A stretch of 47,797 nucleotides of DNA from Bacteroidaceae bacterium (GCA_017467385.1 JAFTSK010000024.1:1-47797), one strand, 5' to 3'. Positions 8,192-18,185 are shown, counted from the stretch's first letter. A program made the numbers and translations. Notes: generated from the sequence alone by a model not told the origin.

Positions 8192-9559
8192 ATGGAAGCA
8201 AAAGGAAAAATATTGATTGTAGATGACAACGAAGACGTGCTGTTTGCACTCAATTTGTTGTTGGATTCATACGTGGAAAAGGTGAAAGTAACTACCCAAC
8301 CTTCGCGTATTGAACATTTCATGAAGACATTCGAACCGGACGTGATTCTATTGGATATGAATTTCCGTCGTGATGCTATCAGTGGGCAGGAAGGCTTTGA
8401 CTGTTTGGAGCAAATCTTGCAGATAGATCCTCAAGCTGTTGTTTTGTTCATGACGGCATACGCCGATACAGAGAAAGCGGTTCGAGCTATCAAGGCAGGA
8501 GCTACAGATTTCATCCCGAAGCCCTGGGAGAAGGAGAAACTGTTGGCTACCCTTTCTTCGGCTATCAAGTTGCGAGAATCGCGGAAGGAAGTCATGCAAC
8601 TGAAAGAACGCATGGATGCATTGAGTGGGCAAGACGGCGACTTGCCCGAAATGATTGGCGATTCGGAAGTGATGCAACAAGTCTTTTCTACCATTCGCAA
8701 GCTCTCCGATACGGATGCCAATATTCTGATATTGGGAGAAAACGGTACGGGAAAGGATTTGGTTGCCCGTTCGCTTCGTTTCTTCTCGCCTCGGAAGGAT
8801 TCGCCTTTTGTAACGATTGATTTGGGAAGTGTTCCCGAAAGTCTTTTTGAAAGCGAGCTGTTCGGCTATGAGAAGGGTGCTTTTACCGATGCCCGTAAGT
8901 CGAAGGCCGGACGCATGGAGATAGCTTCCGGAGGAACTCTCTTTTTAGACGAAATAGGAAACTTGTCGTTGGCCATGCAGAGCAAGTTGTTGACGGCCAT
9001 CGAAAAACGAAAGATTTCTCGCTTGGGAGCAACGTCTTCCATCCCGATTGATGTACGTCTGATTTGTGCTACCAATGCCAATATCCGTCAAATGGTAGAG
9101 GAGGGCAATTTCCGTCAGGACTTGCTTTACCGAATCAATACGATAGAAATTCACATCCCGCCATTGCGTGAGAGAGGAGAGGACATTTTGTTGTTGGCCG
9201 ATTATTTCTTGCAACGCTATAACCATAAATATAAGAAAGAGATCAACGGCTTGAATCGGGAAGCGAAGCAGAAATTATTACGCTATTCTTGGCCGGGCAA
9301 CGTTCGGGAACTGCAACATGCCATTGAACGGGCGGTTATCTTGTCGGATGCCTCTCTATTGAAACCGGGCGACTTCGTGTTCCGTTCCCAAATGGAAAAG
9401 AAATCCGAATTGGAAGAAATCCTGAATCTGGAACAGTTGGAAAAGCGAGCCATTGAATTGGCTTTGAAACGTTGTGATGGTAACGTCAGTCAGGCTGCCG
9501 AACTGTTGGGAGTTACCCGTTATGCTCTTTATCGTAAAATGGAAAAACAGAACCTATGA
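8192..9559 (+). CDS. NtrC-family sigma-54-dependent response regulator
   Basis: 455 aa from ATG 8192, chosen because MEAKGKILIVDDNED begins a normal receiver domain; the longer frame from 8117 starts inside the operator. Receiver: about residues 5-120 with acidic pair D11-D12, phosphoacceptor D55 (VILLDMNF) and K of PKPW. AAA+ domain: about 150-380, Walker A GENGTGKD, Walker B TLFLDEIG, and a sigma-54 contact loop reading GAFTDA instead of the usual GAFTGA. C-terminal Fis-type helix-turn-helix: GNVSQAAELLGVTRYALYRK. It should be phosphorylated by the kinase encoded next and activate the two sigma-54 promoters seen here. Confidence 0.95.
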   Translation: MEAKGKILIVDDNEDVLFALNLLLDSYVEKVKVTTQPSRIEHFMKTFEPDVILLDMNFRRDAISGQEGFDCLEQILQIDPQAVVLFMTAYADTEKAVRAIKAGATDFIPKPWEKEKLLATLSSAIKLRESRKEVMQLKERMDALSGQDGDLPEMIGDSEVMQQVFSTIRKLSDTDANILILGENGTGKDLVARSLRFFSPRKDSPFVTIDLGSVPESLFESELFGYEKGAFTDARKSKAGRMEIASGGTLFLDEIGNLSLAMQSKLLTAIEKRKISRLGATSSIPIDVRLICATNANIRQMVEEGNFRQDLLYRINTIEIHIPPLRERGEDILLLADYFLQRYNHKYKKEINGLNREAKQKLLRYSWPGNVRELQHAIERAVILSDASLLKPGDFVFRSQMEKKSELEEILNLEQLEKRAIELALKRCDGNVSQAAELLGVTRYALYRKMEKQNL

Positions 9560-10881
9560 ATGACTTGAAAACCATACGGATTGTGTTGTTGATGCTGTTG
9601 CTGGTTGGCCTTTCGGTCGCCTCTTACTTGTTCTATCTGCATGAACTGTATTTCTGTCTGTTCTTTGCGGTTTGCTTGGGGGTAGTCATTATTTCGCATA
9701 TCTGCTATCTGTATTACCGCACTGCCCGCATGATGCTTCGTATGGTGGAAAGTATTCGGTATAGTGATTTTTCGTTGAACTTTTCTGCAAAGGGAAAGGG
9801 CAAGATGGAAAGGTTAGTAGTGGAAAATGTCAACGAAGTCATGGCAGGGTTCCGTAACCGGCTCTCGGGAATGGAAGAACGGTACATGTATTATGAAACT
9901 TTACTCGATACAGTAGACAGTTGTTTGCTGGTTGCCGACAAGCAGGGAAAGGTGCTTTGGATAAATCGTTCCGGTATAACGGAACTGTGCGGCCATCGTA
10001 TTCATCTGTTGGAAGAGCTGGGAATGTTGAATAAAGACTTTCCGATGGCCATTGATACCCTGCGTCCGGGAGAAGTGAAGGTTATTCGCATCTATAAAGG
10101 AGACATCATGCAAGACTTGGCTATGACTGTTACGGAGTATGCCACAACGGGAGCCGAACTACGTCTGATTAACTTAAGGAACATTCGTTCCGTCTTAGAA
10201 GAGAACGAGATGGAAGCCTGGCAGAAGTTGGTTCGTGTCCTGACGCATGAAATCATGAATTCCATTGCCCCGATTATTTCGTTAAGCGATACTTTGAGTG
10301 AACGAGCCATGACCAATGGCATGAACGAAAAGGATTACAGTATCATGTTGCAGGGAATGCAAACCATTCATCGCCGTAGTAAGGGGTTATTAGGATTTGT
10401 GGAGAACTATCGCAAACTATCCAAGTTGTCATCGCCGGTTATCGCCCCTGTTCGAATTGGCGATTTGTTGGCCGACATCAAAAAACTTTTCCCGGCGAGA
10501 ACGGTCTCTTATATATATAAGGTAGAAGATGAAAACCGGGTGCTGATGGTAGACCGTTCTCAAATAGAACAGGTATTGATAAACTTGTTGAAGAACGCAG
10601 GTGAAGCTTGTGGAGAGCAATCCCAACCGGAGGTAGTCATAGAAACATCTTTCTTACCGGAAACTTCCATCTTCCAACTTTCTGTTACAGACAACGGATG
10701 TGGAATCTTACCGGAGGTGTTGGATAAGATATTCATTCCGTTCTTTACCACCAAGCCTACCGGTTCCGGTATAGGTCTGAGTCTGTGCAAACAAATCATG
10801 ACCTTGCATGGCGGTAGTATTCGAGTGAACAGCGAGATAGGGAAGGGTAGTCGCTTTGTGTTGAAGTTCCTAATAAAATGA
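9556..10881 (+). CDS. Membrane-bound sensor histidine kinase
   Basis: 441 aa; its ATG overlaps the regulator stop by four bases (ATGA), so the two are translationally coupled. Two N-terminal membrane helices (about residues 7-26 and 30-52) enclose only a very short external loop, so the sensor probably reads the membrane or an intracellular cue. A PAS-like region (about 115-215) follows. The H box is RVLTHEIMNSIAP (His near 231), the N box QVLINLLKNAGEAC, and the ATP-binding glycine motifs are VTDNGCGILP and GSGIGLSLCKQI. It is the cognate kinase for the NtrC-type regulator. Confidence 0.95.
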   Translation: MNDLKTIRIVLLMLLLVGLSVASYLFYLHELYFCLFFAVCLGVVIISHICYLYYRTARMMLRMVESIRYSDFSLNFSAKGKGKMERLVVENVNEVMAGFRNRLSGMEERYMYYETLLDTVDSCLLVADKQGKVLWINRSGITELCGHRIHLLEELGMLNKDFPMAIDTLRPGEVKVIRIYKGDIMQDLAMTVTEYATTGAELRLINLRNIRSVLEENEMEAWQKLVRVLTHEIMNSIAPIISLSDTLSERAMTNGMNEKDYSIMLQGMQTIHRRSKGLLGFVENYRKLSKLSSPVIAPVRIGDLLADIKKLFPARTVSYIYKVEDENRVLMVDRSQIEQVLINLLKNAGEACGEQSQPEVVIETSFLPETSIFQLSVTDNGCGILPEVLDKIFIPFFTTKPTGSGIGLSLCKQIMTLHGGSIRVNSEIGKGSRFVLKFLIK

Positions 10882-10896
10882 CTTATTCGTTGCTTT

Positions 10897-10958
10897 AAAA
10901 ACTCTTTGGAGAACAGCCTCACGCACCAAAGAGTTTTTCTTCGTTCTCCAAAGAGTTT
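10897..10958 (+). terminator. Terminator with two alternative stems
   Basis: AAAACTCTTTGG (about 10898-10909) can pair with CCAAAGAGTTTTT (10926-10938), followed by U residues. The 15-bp stretch AACTCTTTGGAGAAC (10900-10914) can instead pair perfectly with GTTCTCCAAAGAGTT (10944-10958), also followed by a T run. It closes the regulator-kinase operon. A similar double-arm terminator is at 18002-18067. Confidence 0.75.
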
Positions 10959-11051
10959 TTTGGAGAAGTTATTGGCGTGTGAATAGACTTGTTTCTTTGT
11001 CCTGAAACGGTAATGTAACTGTTCTGAAATTTCTCCGTCATTGTTCCCATT

Positions 11052-11059
11052 TACTTTTG
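11052..11059 (+). promoter_or_regulatory. -7 box upstream of the PHP-domain gene
   Basis: TACTTTTG matches TAnnTTTG and lies 27 nt before the ATG at 11087. No convincing -33 element is seen. Confidence 0.5.
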
Positions 11060-11086
11060 CAGTAACATATTAAAAACAAAAGGTAA

Positions 11087-12175
11087 ATGGATTTGAAAAA
11101 GTATTTAGGCGTTGCTCTCCTATTGGGAGGACTGCTACCGTTGCAAGCTCAGCATCGTAATGAAATCAAGGTTCCGGATTTGGATGGTTATGTTACTTTG
11201 AAGTGCGATCTTCATACGCATACCGTTTTTTCTGATGGCTTGGTATGGCCGACTGTCCGGATTGACGAAGCCTATCGGGAAGGTTTGGATGCCATCTCGC
11301 TAACCGAACACATTGAATATCGTCCTCATAAAAAAGACATTGTGGCCGATCATAACCGTTCACATGAGATTGTAGAGAAACAAGCGAAGAATTTGGATAT
11401 TATCTTGATAAAGGGAAGCGAAATTACTCGTCCGATGGCACCGGGACATTTCAATGCTATCTTCTTGCAAGACTCCAACCCGTTGGATACGGAAAAGTAT
11501 CAGGATGCTTTTGAAGCAGCTAAAAAACAGAATGCTTTTATTTTCTGGAATCATCCGGGATGGGATGCCCAACAACCGGATACCACTCTTTGGTGGCCGG
11601 AACATACCGAACTTTACAACAAAGGTTGTATGAACGGTATCGAAGTGGCGAACGGTGGCTCTTATTTTCCTGAAGCCGTAGACTGGGCGATTGAAAAGAA
11701 TCTGGCGATTCTCGGTACTTCCGACATTCATCAGCCTACAACCGTAAGCTATGATTTTGCTAAAGGTGAACATCGCACCATGAGTTTTGTCTTTGCTAAG
11801 GAACGTACTGCCGAAGGTATTCGTGAGGCTTTGGACAACGGTCGCACAGCCGCTTGGTATAAAGATAAAGTAATTGGTAAGGAAGAATTGCTTCGTCCGT
11901 TCTTTGAAAAGTGTATTGAAGTGAAAGAAGTGAAACGGGATGATACCGGAGTAACCTTGTCTATTACCAATGTAACCGACTTGCCACTTAGCTTGACAAA
12001 AACAGCTCATGATACCTCGTTGGTTTATTTCCGTCATTACACCCTGCGTCCTCATACTCGCCATAACATTCGTATTAAATTTACAAATGGTATCAAGGGA
12101 GGCGATATGAACTTTCGAGTAGACAACTTCATTGTTCGTACCGGTAAGTCTATGGATTATACCATTAAGTTATAA
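11087..12175 (+). CDS. Secreted PHP-domain metal-dependent phosphodiesterase
   Basis: 362 aa with a signal peptide (MDLKKYLGVALLLGGLLPLQAQ). The PHP metal-binding motif CDLHTHTVFSDG (about residues 41-52) is followed by LTEHIEYRPH, WNHPGWD and GTSDIHQP, which supply the His and Asp ligands of this superfamily. Bacteroidetes proteins of this layout are annotated as Sb-PDE-type phosphodiesterases, active on organophosphate di- or triesters. The C-terminal 100 residues look like a beta-sandwich. It stands alone with its own promoter and a terminator shared with pgi. The natural substrate is unknown; a link to the glycerophosphodiester locus at 18-30 kb is only speculation. Confidence 0.85.
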   Translation: MDLKKYLGVALLLGGLLPLQAQHRNEIKVPDLDGYVTLKCDLHTHTVFSDGLVWPTVRIDEAYREGLDAISLTEHIEYRPHKKDIVADHNRSHEIVEKQAKNLDIILIKGSEITRPMAPGHFNAIFLQDSNPLDTEKYQDAFEAAKKQNAFIFWNHPGWDAQQPDTTLWWPEHTELYNKGCMNGIEVANGGSYFPEAVDWAIEKNLAILGTSDIHQPTTVSYDFAKGEHRTMSFVFAKERTAEGIREALDNGRTAAWYKDKVIGKEELLRPFFEKCIEVKEVKRDDTGVTLSITNVTDLPLSLTKTAHDTSLVYFRHYTLRPHTRHNIRIKFTNGIKGGDMNFRVDNFIVRTGKSMDYTIKL

Positions 12176-12194
12176 TCAGTATAAGAATAGGTAT

Positions 12195-12238
12195 AAAATA
12201 AAAGCGGATGTGTCAAACACGTCCGCTTTTATTTTTTT
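12195..12238. terminator. Bidirectional terminator between convergent genes
   Basis: AAAATAAAAGCGGATGTG pairs with CACGTCCGCTTTTATTTT around a 5-nt loop (one G-T pair). A-rich and T-rich flanks make it work for both the PHP-domain gene (plus) and pgi (minus). Confidence 0.9.
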
Positions 12239-12258
12239 TTATAATGTTTATTCAATTA

Positions 12259-13596
12259 TTACAAGCGAGCTTGGATAGCTTTTGAAGCTTCTTCGTAACC
12301 CGGTTTGTTCAAGAGAGCAAACATGTTCTTTTTGTAAGCTTCTACACCCGGCTGGTTGAACGGATTTACTTCGAGCAAGTAACCGCTGATACCGCAAGCC
12401 TTTTCAAAGAAGTAGATTACTTGACCTAAATAGTATTCACTTAATTGAGGAACGATGAGACGCATGTTAGGTACACCACCGTCAACGTGAGCCAACTGAG
12501 TACCGAGTTCGGCCATCTTGTTCACTTCGTCTACACGTTTGCCGGCGAGGAAGTTCAAACCATCGAGGTTTTCTTCGTCTGTTGGAACGCGGAGTTCGTT
12601 GTCCGGATTTTCAATAGAAATCACAGTTTCAAAGATGGTACGTTCGCCTTCTTGAATCCATTGTCCCATAGAGTGAAGGTCGGTAGAGAAGTCAACAGCT
12701 GACGGATAGATACCTTTGCCGTCCTTACCTTCTGATTCACCATACAACTGCTTCCACCATTCATTCATGTAGTGAAGTTTCGGGTTGTAGTTAACGAGGA
12801 TTTCGATCTTCTTGCCTTGCTTGTAGAGTTCGTTACGGACAGCAGCATAGATGGCAGCCGGATTTTCTTCAAACGGAGTTTCCGAACCGCAAACCTTTTC
12901 CATATCACATGCACCTGCAACAAGTTTTTCGATGTCGAAACCGGCAACCGCGATTGGCAACAAACCTACCGGAGTCAATACAGAGAAACGACCGCCTACA
13001 TTGTCAGGGATGATGAAAGTCTTGTAACCTTCCTTGTCGGCAGTTACACGAGCCGCACCCTTTACAGCGTCGGTTACAGCAACGATACATTTCTTGGCCA
13101 TTTCCTTACCCATTTGGTCTTCGCATTGCTTCTTCAACAAGCGGAAGGCCAAAGCTGTTTCAGTTGTAGTACCTGATTTGGAAATATTGATAACACCAAA
13201 CTTCTTGTCTTTCAAGTAGCTGGTAAGTTCATACAAATAGTCTTCGCCAATGTTGTGTCCGGCAAACAGCATGATAGGACCGTTCTGTTCCTTCTTCAAC
13301 CATTGGAAACTGTTTGACAATGCTTCGATAACGGCACGTGCGCCCAAATAGCTACCACCGATACCGGCTACTACAACCACTTCGCAGTTTTCACGCAATA
13401 CTTGAGCAGCACCTTTCAAATCGGCCAAGTGTTCGGCAGAGATAGAAGAAGGTAAGTGCAACCAACCCAAGAAGTCGTTACCCAAACCGGTTCCGTTTTC
13501 CAACGTTTCCATGCAGGCTTTCACCTGTGCTTCGTATGCAGCCACTGTTTCTTTTGCTACGGCTGCCTTGTCAATGTTCAAACAAATATTCTTCAT
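12259..13596 (-). CDS. pgi: Glucose-6-phosphate isomerase
   Basis: 445 aa from ATG 13596 ([16 protein letters not shown]); the frame extends to 13644 but the extra residues come from the intergenic repeat. It interconverts glucose 6-phosphate and fructose 6-phosphate in glycolysis. Visible signatures are [33 protein letters not shown] and [19 protein letters not shown] (PGI signature). The length fits the short bacterial PGI class (about 445-450 aa). It is third in the order lysS-gpsA-pgi, separated from gpsA by 128 nt that hold a REP-like element. Confidence 0.97.
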   Translation of the reverse strand: MKNICLNIDKAAVAKETVAAYEAQVKACMETLENGTGLGNDFLGWLHLPSSISAEHLADLKGAAQVLRENCEVVVVAGIGGSYLGARAVIEALSNSFQWLKKEQNGPIMLFAGHNIGEDYLYELTSYLKDKKFGVINISKSGTTTETALAFRLLKKQCEDQMGKEMAKKCIVAVTDAVKGAARVTADKEGYKTFIIPDNVGGRFSVLTPVGLLPIAVAGFDIEKLVAGACDMEKVCGSETPFEENPAAIYAAVRNELYKQGKKIEILVNYNPKLHYMNEWWKQLYGESEGKDGKGIYPSAVDFSTDLHSMGQWIQEGERTIFETVISIENPDNELRVPTDEENLDGLNFLAGKRVDEVNKMAELGTQLAHVDGGVPNMRLIVPQLSEYYLGQVIYFFEKACGISGYLLEVNPFNQPGVEAYKKNMFALLNKPGYEEASKAIQARL

Positions 13597-13635
13597 AATA
13601 GATTTATGATTTATGATTTCTGGTTCCTTTTTTGG

Positions 13636-13718
13636 GTGTGTCATTCTGAACGTAGTGAAGAATCTGTGAAGTGTTAGTTGATGTTTACAGATCCTTCGCG
13701 ATGCTCAGGATGGCACAC
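13636..13718. repeat. REP-like extragenic palindrome between gpsA and pgi
   Basis: The left arm begins GTGTGTCATTCTGAACGTAG (13636 on) and the right arm ends GCTCAGGATGGCACAC (to 13718); the two pair imperfectly over about 31 bp with a 20-nt centre. The GTCATTCTGAACGNAGTGAAG core is a familiar dispersed repeat in Bacteroidetes. A related shorter copy is at 6426-6490. Confidence 0.75.
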
Positions 13719-13724
13719 CTAAAC

Positions 13725-14720
13725 TTATCTCAATGAATCTGTCAGTAACTTGATTTCAATCATGGGCGAGATGCGTTCGTATAGAATGTTATAAATGGCA
13801 TCCACAATCGGCATATTTACATGCAGATGTTTGTTCAGTTCTTTGATACACTTCGTACCATAATAACCTTCGGCAATCATTTCCATTTCTATTTGTGCAC
13901 TCTTTACGGAATACCCCTTGCCAATCATCGTTCCGAATACCCGGTTACGGCTAAAGTTGGAATAACTGGTAACGAGAAGGTCACCCAAATAAGCCGAGTC
14001 GTTGATGCAACGTTCCACCGGATGAACCGTATTCAATAAACGGTTCATTTCTTGGATAGCGTTTGAAATCAGTACTGCTTGGAAATTGTCTCCATACTTT
14101 AACCCGTTGCAGATACCGGCGGCAATGGCATAAATATTCTTCAGTACAGAAGCATATTCGATACCTACGATATCGGTATTGACAGAGGTCTTGATATAAT
14201 GGCCTGACAGCTGCTTGGCAAACATCTTGGCCTTATTGATGTCTTTACAGCCGATAGTCAAATAGGAGAGACGTTCTAATGCCACTTCTTCAGCGTGGCA
14301 AGGACCGGCAATTACGGCAATGTTCTCTTCCGGTACACCGTAAATCTTGTGAAAGTAATCCGACACAATCAAGTTTTCATCGGGTACGATTCCTTTGATG
14401 GCCGTAACGATAAACTTGTCCTTCAACTTGACTTTCAGTTTCTTTAGGTGGCTCTTCAGATAAGGCGAGGGCGTTACGAAAATCAGTGTGTCCGATTCAC
14501 GTACCACTTGGTTGATGTCCGAAGAGAAGTTGATGCGGTTGATGTCAAAACGCACACTGGTCAGGTAGGCCGGGTTATGCCCCAGACGTTTGAATTCTTC
14601 GATTCGGTCGTCTCGGCGCATATACCAGTTGATGGACTCGGCCTTTCCCATCACCATTTTTGCAATAGCTGTTGCCCAGCTACCACCACCCATAATTGCT
14701 ATTTTCCCGGGCAGATCCAT
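13725..14720 (-). CDS. gpsA: Glycerol-3-phosphate dehydrogenase [NAD(P)+]
   Basis: 331 aa. It reduces dihydroxyacetone phosphate to sn-glycerol 3-phosphate for phospholipid synthesis. The N-terminal Rossmann motif is [15 protein letters not shown] (residues 8-22). [10 protein letters not shown] and [19 protein letters not shown] are typical substrate-domain blocks, and [25 protein letters not shown] contains the catalytic Lys. It starts 5 nt after the lysS stop codon, so the two are one transcription unit. Confidence 0.97.
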   Translation of the reverse strand: MDLPGKIAIMGGGSWATAIAKMVMGKAESINWYMRRDDRIEEFKRLGHNPAYLTSVRFDINRINFSSDINQVVRESDTLIFVTPSPYLKSHLKKLKVKLKDKFIVTAIKGIVPDENLIVSDYFHKIYGVPEENIAVIAGPCHAEEVALERLSYLTIGCKDINKAKMFAKQLSGHYIKTSVNTDIVGIEYASVLKNIYAIAAGICNGLKYGDNFQAVLISNAIQEMNRLLNTVHPVERCINDSAYLGDLLVTSYSNFSRNRVFGTMIGKGYSVKSAQIEMEMIAEGYYGTKCIKELNKHLHVNMPIVDAIYNILYERISPMIEIKLLTDSLR

Positions 14721-14725
14721 AATTG

Positions 14726-16450
14726 TTAGATGTTGCTTATCCAGCCAGCGACTTCGTCTACGGTTGGATTGTTCAATCCTAATTTATATTTCTTGTTGAC
14801 ACCACAAATGTCCATGTGGAGTTTTTGTGGATTCACTTCTTTCATGTCTGAAACCAAATTGTATCCGGCTTTCTGGATAACAGGTACCCATTCTTCGGCA
14901 ATGCCCAATTCCATGTACTTGGCAGCGTTATCCTTAGGAGCTACTTTTTCCGGACGCATCTGTGGGAAGAACAATACTTCCTGAATGAAGGCGTTGCCTG
15001 TCATCAACATTACCAGACGGTCGATGCCGATACCGATACCCGATGTAGGAGGCATACCATACTGCAAAGCGCGAAGGAAGTCTTGGTCGATAATCATTGC
15101 TTCATCGTCGCCTTTGTCAGCCAAACGCATCTGTTCTTTGAAGCGTTCTTCCTGGTCAAGTGGATCGTTCAATTCCGAATAGGCATTGGCCAATTCTTTT
15201 CCGTTTACCATCAACTCGAAACGTTCGGTCAAGCCTGGTTTGCTACGGTGCATCTTAGTCAGCGGAGACATTTCTACCGGATAGTCGGTGATGAAAGTTG
15301 GTTGAATGAAAGTACCTTCGCAGAATTCGCCGAAGATTTCATCAATCAGCTTGCCCTTACCCATAGTGTCGTCGATTTCCATATTCAAAGCCTTGCAGAC
15401 TTCGCGGATTTCTTCTTCACTCTTTCCTTCGAGGTCATAACCGGTCTTTTCCTTGATAGCATCGAGGATAGGCAAGCGGCGGAACGGAGCTTTGAAACTG
15501 ATGGTCTTTCCGTCGATAACGGTTTCTGAACAACCGTTTACAGCGATACAGATACGTTCCAACATCTTTTCAGTAAAGCTCATCATCCAGTTATAATCCT
15601 TGTATTGTACGTAAAGTTCCATACAAGTGAATTCCGGATTGTGGTTCTTGTCCATGCCTTCGTTGCGGAAGTTCTTACCGATTTCGTACACCCCTTCAAA
15701 ACCACCAACAATGAGTCGCTTCAAATACAATTCGGTAGCGATACGCATGTAGAGGTCAATGTCCAATGAATTATGATGAGTGATGAATGGGCGGGCGCTT
15801 GCGCCACCAGCGATAGATTGAAGAATCGGAGTTTCCACTTCGGTATAACCGGCTTCGTCCATAACGGCACGCATAGTCTTTACGATGATAGAACGCTTCA
15901 AGAAAGTTTCCTTTACACCATCGTTTACAATCAAGTCTACATAACGTTGGCGGTAACGCAATTCAGGATCGTCAAACTTATCGTAGGCTACACCGTCCTT
16001 ATATTTTACGATAGGTAGTGGCTTCAACGATTTGGAAAGTACGGTCAGCTTCTTGGCATGGATAGAGATTTCGCCCATTTGGGTACGGAATACGAAACCT
16101 TCGATACCGATGATGTCGCCGAGGTCTAATAAGCGTTTGAAAACCACGTTGTACATGTCTTTGTTTTCGTCCGGGCAAATGTCATCGCGAGTGATGTACA
16201 CTTGGATGCGGCCTTTGGAATCCTGCAATTCAACGAAAGAAGCCTTTCCCATCACGCGGCGGCTCATGATACGGCCGGCTACTGAGACAGGGCGAGGTTC
16301 GTCTTCATCCTTGAATTCAGCTTTTATATCTGTTGAAAATGCATTTGTTACATACTCTGCTGCTGGATACGGATCAATGCCCATTGCACGCAATTCGTTC
16401 AGACTATTGCGTCTGATAATTTCCTGTTCACTTAGTTCTAATACGTTCAT
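14726..16450 (-). CDS. lysS: Lysyl-tRNA synthetase, class II
   Basis: 574 aa. Charges tRNA-Lys with lysine. The anticodon-binding OB fold lies at about residues 55-150 ([20 protein letters not shown]). The catalytic core carries motif 2 ([21 protein letters not shown]) and motif 3 ([19 protein letters not shown]). About 80 residues follow motif 3, whereas short class II LysRS enzymes end there; similar extensions are usual in Bacteroidales. Promoter at 16479-16486; gpsA follows directly. Confidence 0.97.
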   Translation of the reverse strand: MNVLELSEQEIIRRNSLNELRAMGIDPYPAAEYVTNAFSTDIKAEFKDEDEPRPVSVAGRIMSRRVMGKASFVELQDSKGRIQVYITRDDICPDENKDMYNVVFKRLLDLGDIIGIEGFVFRTQMGEISIHAKKLTVLSKSLKPLPIVKYKDGVAYDKFDDPELRYRQRYVDLIVNDGVKETFLKRSIIVKTMRAVMDEAGYTEVETPILQSIAGGASARPFITHHNSLDIDLYMRIATELYLKRLIVGGFEGVYEIGKNFRNEGMDKNHNPEFTCMELYVQYKDYNWMMSFTEKMLERICIAVNGCSETVIDGKTISFKAPFRRLPILDAIKEKTGYDLEGKSEEEIREVCKALNMEIDDTMGKGKLIDEIFGEFCEGTFIQPTFITDYPVEMSPLTKMHRSKPGLTERFELMVNGKELANAYSELNDPLDQEERFKEQMRLADKGDDEAMIIDQDFLRALQYGMPPTSGIGIGIDRLVMLMTGNAFIQEVLFFPQMRPEKVAPKDNAAKYMELGIAEEWVPVIQKAGYNLVSDMKEVNPQKLHMDICGVNKKYKLGLNNPTVDEVAGWISNI

Positions 16451-16478
16451 TTGTTAAAACTTTAACTCAATTTGGGAA

Positions 16479-16486
16479 CAAAAGTA
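16479..16486 (-). promoter_or_regulatory. -7 box for lysS-gpsA
   Basis: On the minus strand TACTTTTG matches TAnnTTTG, 28 nt before the ATG at 16450. The -33 element is not clear. Confidence 0.5.
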
Positions 16487-16528
16487 CGAAAGTTTTTCTA
16501 AAGTACCTCATTTAAAGCGGATTTTCTC

Positions 16529-16536
16529 TATCTTTG
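16529..16536 (+). promoter_or_regulatory. -7 box for the TlpA-like gene
   Basis: TATCTTTG matches TAnnTTTG, 42 nt before the ATG at 16579, divergent from the lysS promoter. Confidence 0.5.
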
Positions 16537-16578
16537 CGTCAATAAGTTGTCTTGAAATAATTATAATAAGGAAACAAA

Positions 16579-17166
16579 ATGAAAAAGTTATTAGTGTTTG
16601 TTGCTATTGTAGCAGCTTTTGTATCTTGCCAATCGGGTAATAAAAAAAGTACTGAATCTGTAGAGGTGTGTGATTTAGTCGAAATCCAACCGGCATTGAA
16701 CGAACCGGACTCCGTAGGCTATCTGGTTAGGGTAGGAGAACTGGCTCCTGAATTTGAAATGGAACTGACCGATGGCCAGAAGGTCAAACTTTCTGATTTG
16801 CGGGGAAAGGTAGTCATGCTTCAGTTTACTGCCAGCTGGTGTGGTGTGTGCCGGAAAGAAATGCCTTTCATCGAAAAGGATATTTGGCAGAAGCATAAGG
16901 ACAACCAAAACTTTGCCCTTTATGGCATCGACAGAGACGAACCGTTGGAAACAGTAAAGAAATTCGCTGAAGCTACGGGTGTAACTTATCCGTTGGCTCT
17001 TGATCCGGGAGCTGATATTTTTGCCAAGTATGCCGACCGTAAAGCAGGCATCACTCGTAATGTATTGATAGACAGAGAAGGTAAAATTGTCATGCTTACC
17101 CGTTTGTACAACGAAGAAGAATTTGCTTCTTTGTGCAAGAAGATTGACGAAATGTTGGCTCAATAA
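16579..17166 (+). CDS. TlpA/ResA-like thiol-disulfide lipoprotein
   Basis: 195 aa. The signal peptide ends in a lipobox (AAFVSCQS), so the mature protein is a lipoprotein outside the cytoplasm. The thioredoxin-like domain (about residues 52-193) contains the active site WCGVC within VVMLQFTASWCGVCRKEMPF and the cis-Pro region AGITRNVLIDREG. Proteins of this type reduce disulfides or act as peroxiredoxin-like enzymes. It is followed 11 nt later by an amidase gene, so the pair is probably co-transcribed; the functional link is unknown. Confidence 0.9.
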   Translation: MKKLLVFVAIVAAFVSCQSGNKKSTESVEVCDLVEIQPALNEPDSVGYLVRVGELAPEFEMELTDGQKVKLSDLRGKVVMLQFTASWCGVCRKEMPFIEKDIWQKHKDNQNFALYGIDRDEPLETVKKFAEATGVTYPLALDPGADIFAKYADRKAGITRNVLIDREGKIVMLTRLYNEEEFASLCKKIDEMLAQ

Positions 17167-17177
17167 AATAGATGCCG

Positions 17178-17981
17178 ATGAAGAAACTACTGGTAGCAGT
17201 CCTTTCACTCATCGTCTTTCTGCTTCCCCTTTCGGCGCAGAAGAAAAAGAAGTCGGGCAAGGAGCCTTTGTTCGGTAAGGCATTGGCTACTTATCCCATC
17301 AGTTCTTACGAATTGTCGGGGGCTTGTTTTTATCTGGTCAGCGGACATGGCGGGCCTGATCCCGGTGCCATCGGAACGTATCAAGGGCATAAGCTTCACG
17401 AAGATGAGTATGCCTACGACATTGTGCTTCGGTTGGGACGCGAATTGCTGATGCGTGGAGCAAAGGTGCATTTCATTATTCAGGACAAGAAAGATGGTAT
17501 CCGTAATGGAACAATTTTAGAGAATAGCAAACGAGAAACTTGCATGGGGAAAGAGATTCCTTTAGACCAGGTGACTCGCTTGAAGCAGCGTTCGCAGAAG
17601 ATTGACCACCTATATAAAAAGGATAAGGGAAGCTATAAACGTGCCATCTTTATCCATATTGACAGCCGTAGCCGAGGAAAACAAACGGATGTATATTTCT
17701 ATCATGCACCCGGTAGTAAACAAGGAAAACGGTTGGCTGATCGGATGCGGAATACATTGGCATCCAAGTATAAGAAACATCAACCGGGACGAGGCTTCAA
17801 TGGTACGGTAAGCGAACGTGGACTGTATGTACTTCGCAACACTCAGCCAGCCGGAGTGTATTTGGAATTGGGTAATATCCGTAACAGCCGAGACCAACAA
17901 CGGTTGGTATTGGAGAACAATCGTCAGGCGTTGGCTAAATGGATTGCAGAGGCGATTGTGGTGGATTATAAAGGGAAATAA
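17178..17981 (+). CDS. N-acetylmuramoyl-L-alanine amidase (Amidase_3 family)
   Basis: 267 aa from ATG 17178; an ATG at 17172 would add two residues. The signal peptide is MKKLLVAVLSLIVFLLPLSAQ. The zinc-amidase motifs are all visible: SGHGGPDPGA (His ligand), HEDEYAYDI (Glu ligand), FIHIDS (second His) and VYLELGNIRN (catalytic Glu). It cleaves the bond between MurNAc and the stem peptide in the cell wall. It follows the TlpA-like gene by 11 nt and is closed by the terminator at 18002-18067. No cell-wall binding repeats are evident. Confidence 0.92.
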   Translation: MKKLLVAVLSLIVFLLPLSAQKKKKSGKEPLFGKALATYPISSYELSGACFYLVSGHGGPDPGAIGTYQGHKLHEDEYAYDIVLRLGRELLMRGAKVHFIIQDKKDGIRNGTILENSKRETCMGKEIPLDQVTRLKQRSQKIDHLYKKDKGSYKRAIFIHIDSRSRGKQTDVYFYHAPGSKQGKRLADRMRNTLASKYKKHQPGRGFNGTVSERGLYVLRNTQPAGVYLELGNIRNSRDQQRLVLENNRQALAKWIAEAIVVDYKGK

Positions 17982-18001
17982 ATGTCTCAAAACACTCAAT
18001 C

Positions 18002-18067
18002 AAAAACTCTTTGACGAACGAATGAAAACTCTTTGACGCGAAGACCTTTTCGTCAAAGAGTTTTTTT
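18002..18067 (+). terminator. Terminator with duplicated 5' arm
   Basis: The 3' arm CGTCAAAGAGTTTTT (18051-18065) can pair with either AAAAACTCTTTGACG (18002-18016) or AAAACTCTTTGACG (18025-18038). A run of T follows. It ends the TlpA-amidase unit. The sequence is related to the terminator at 10897-10958. Confidence 0.85.
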
Positions 18068-18185
18068 CTTTCCTCTTAGGACGGCAGATTACAATTGTGT
18101 TACAAAAGTCGAGTGTTTCTTTCGGAAGGGATAGTAAAGGACGAATTTAACGAGAAACGACAACGGCTAAATTCAAATTATTATT

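Noticed and set aside
13715..13735. Additional sigma-54 site near TGGCAC at 13711
   Set aside because: The spacing to a TTGC element is wrong, and the bases are part of the REP-like palindrome.
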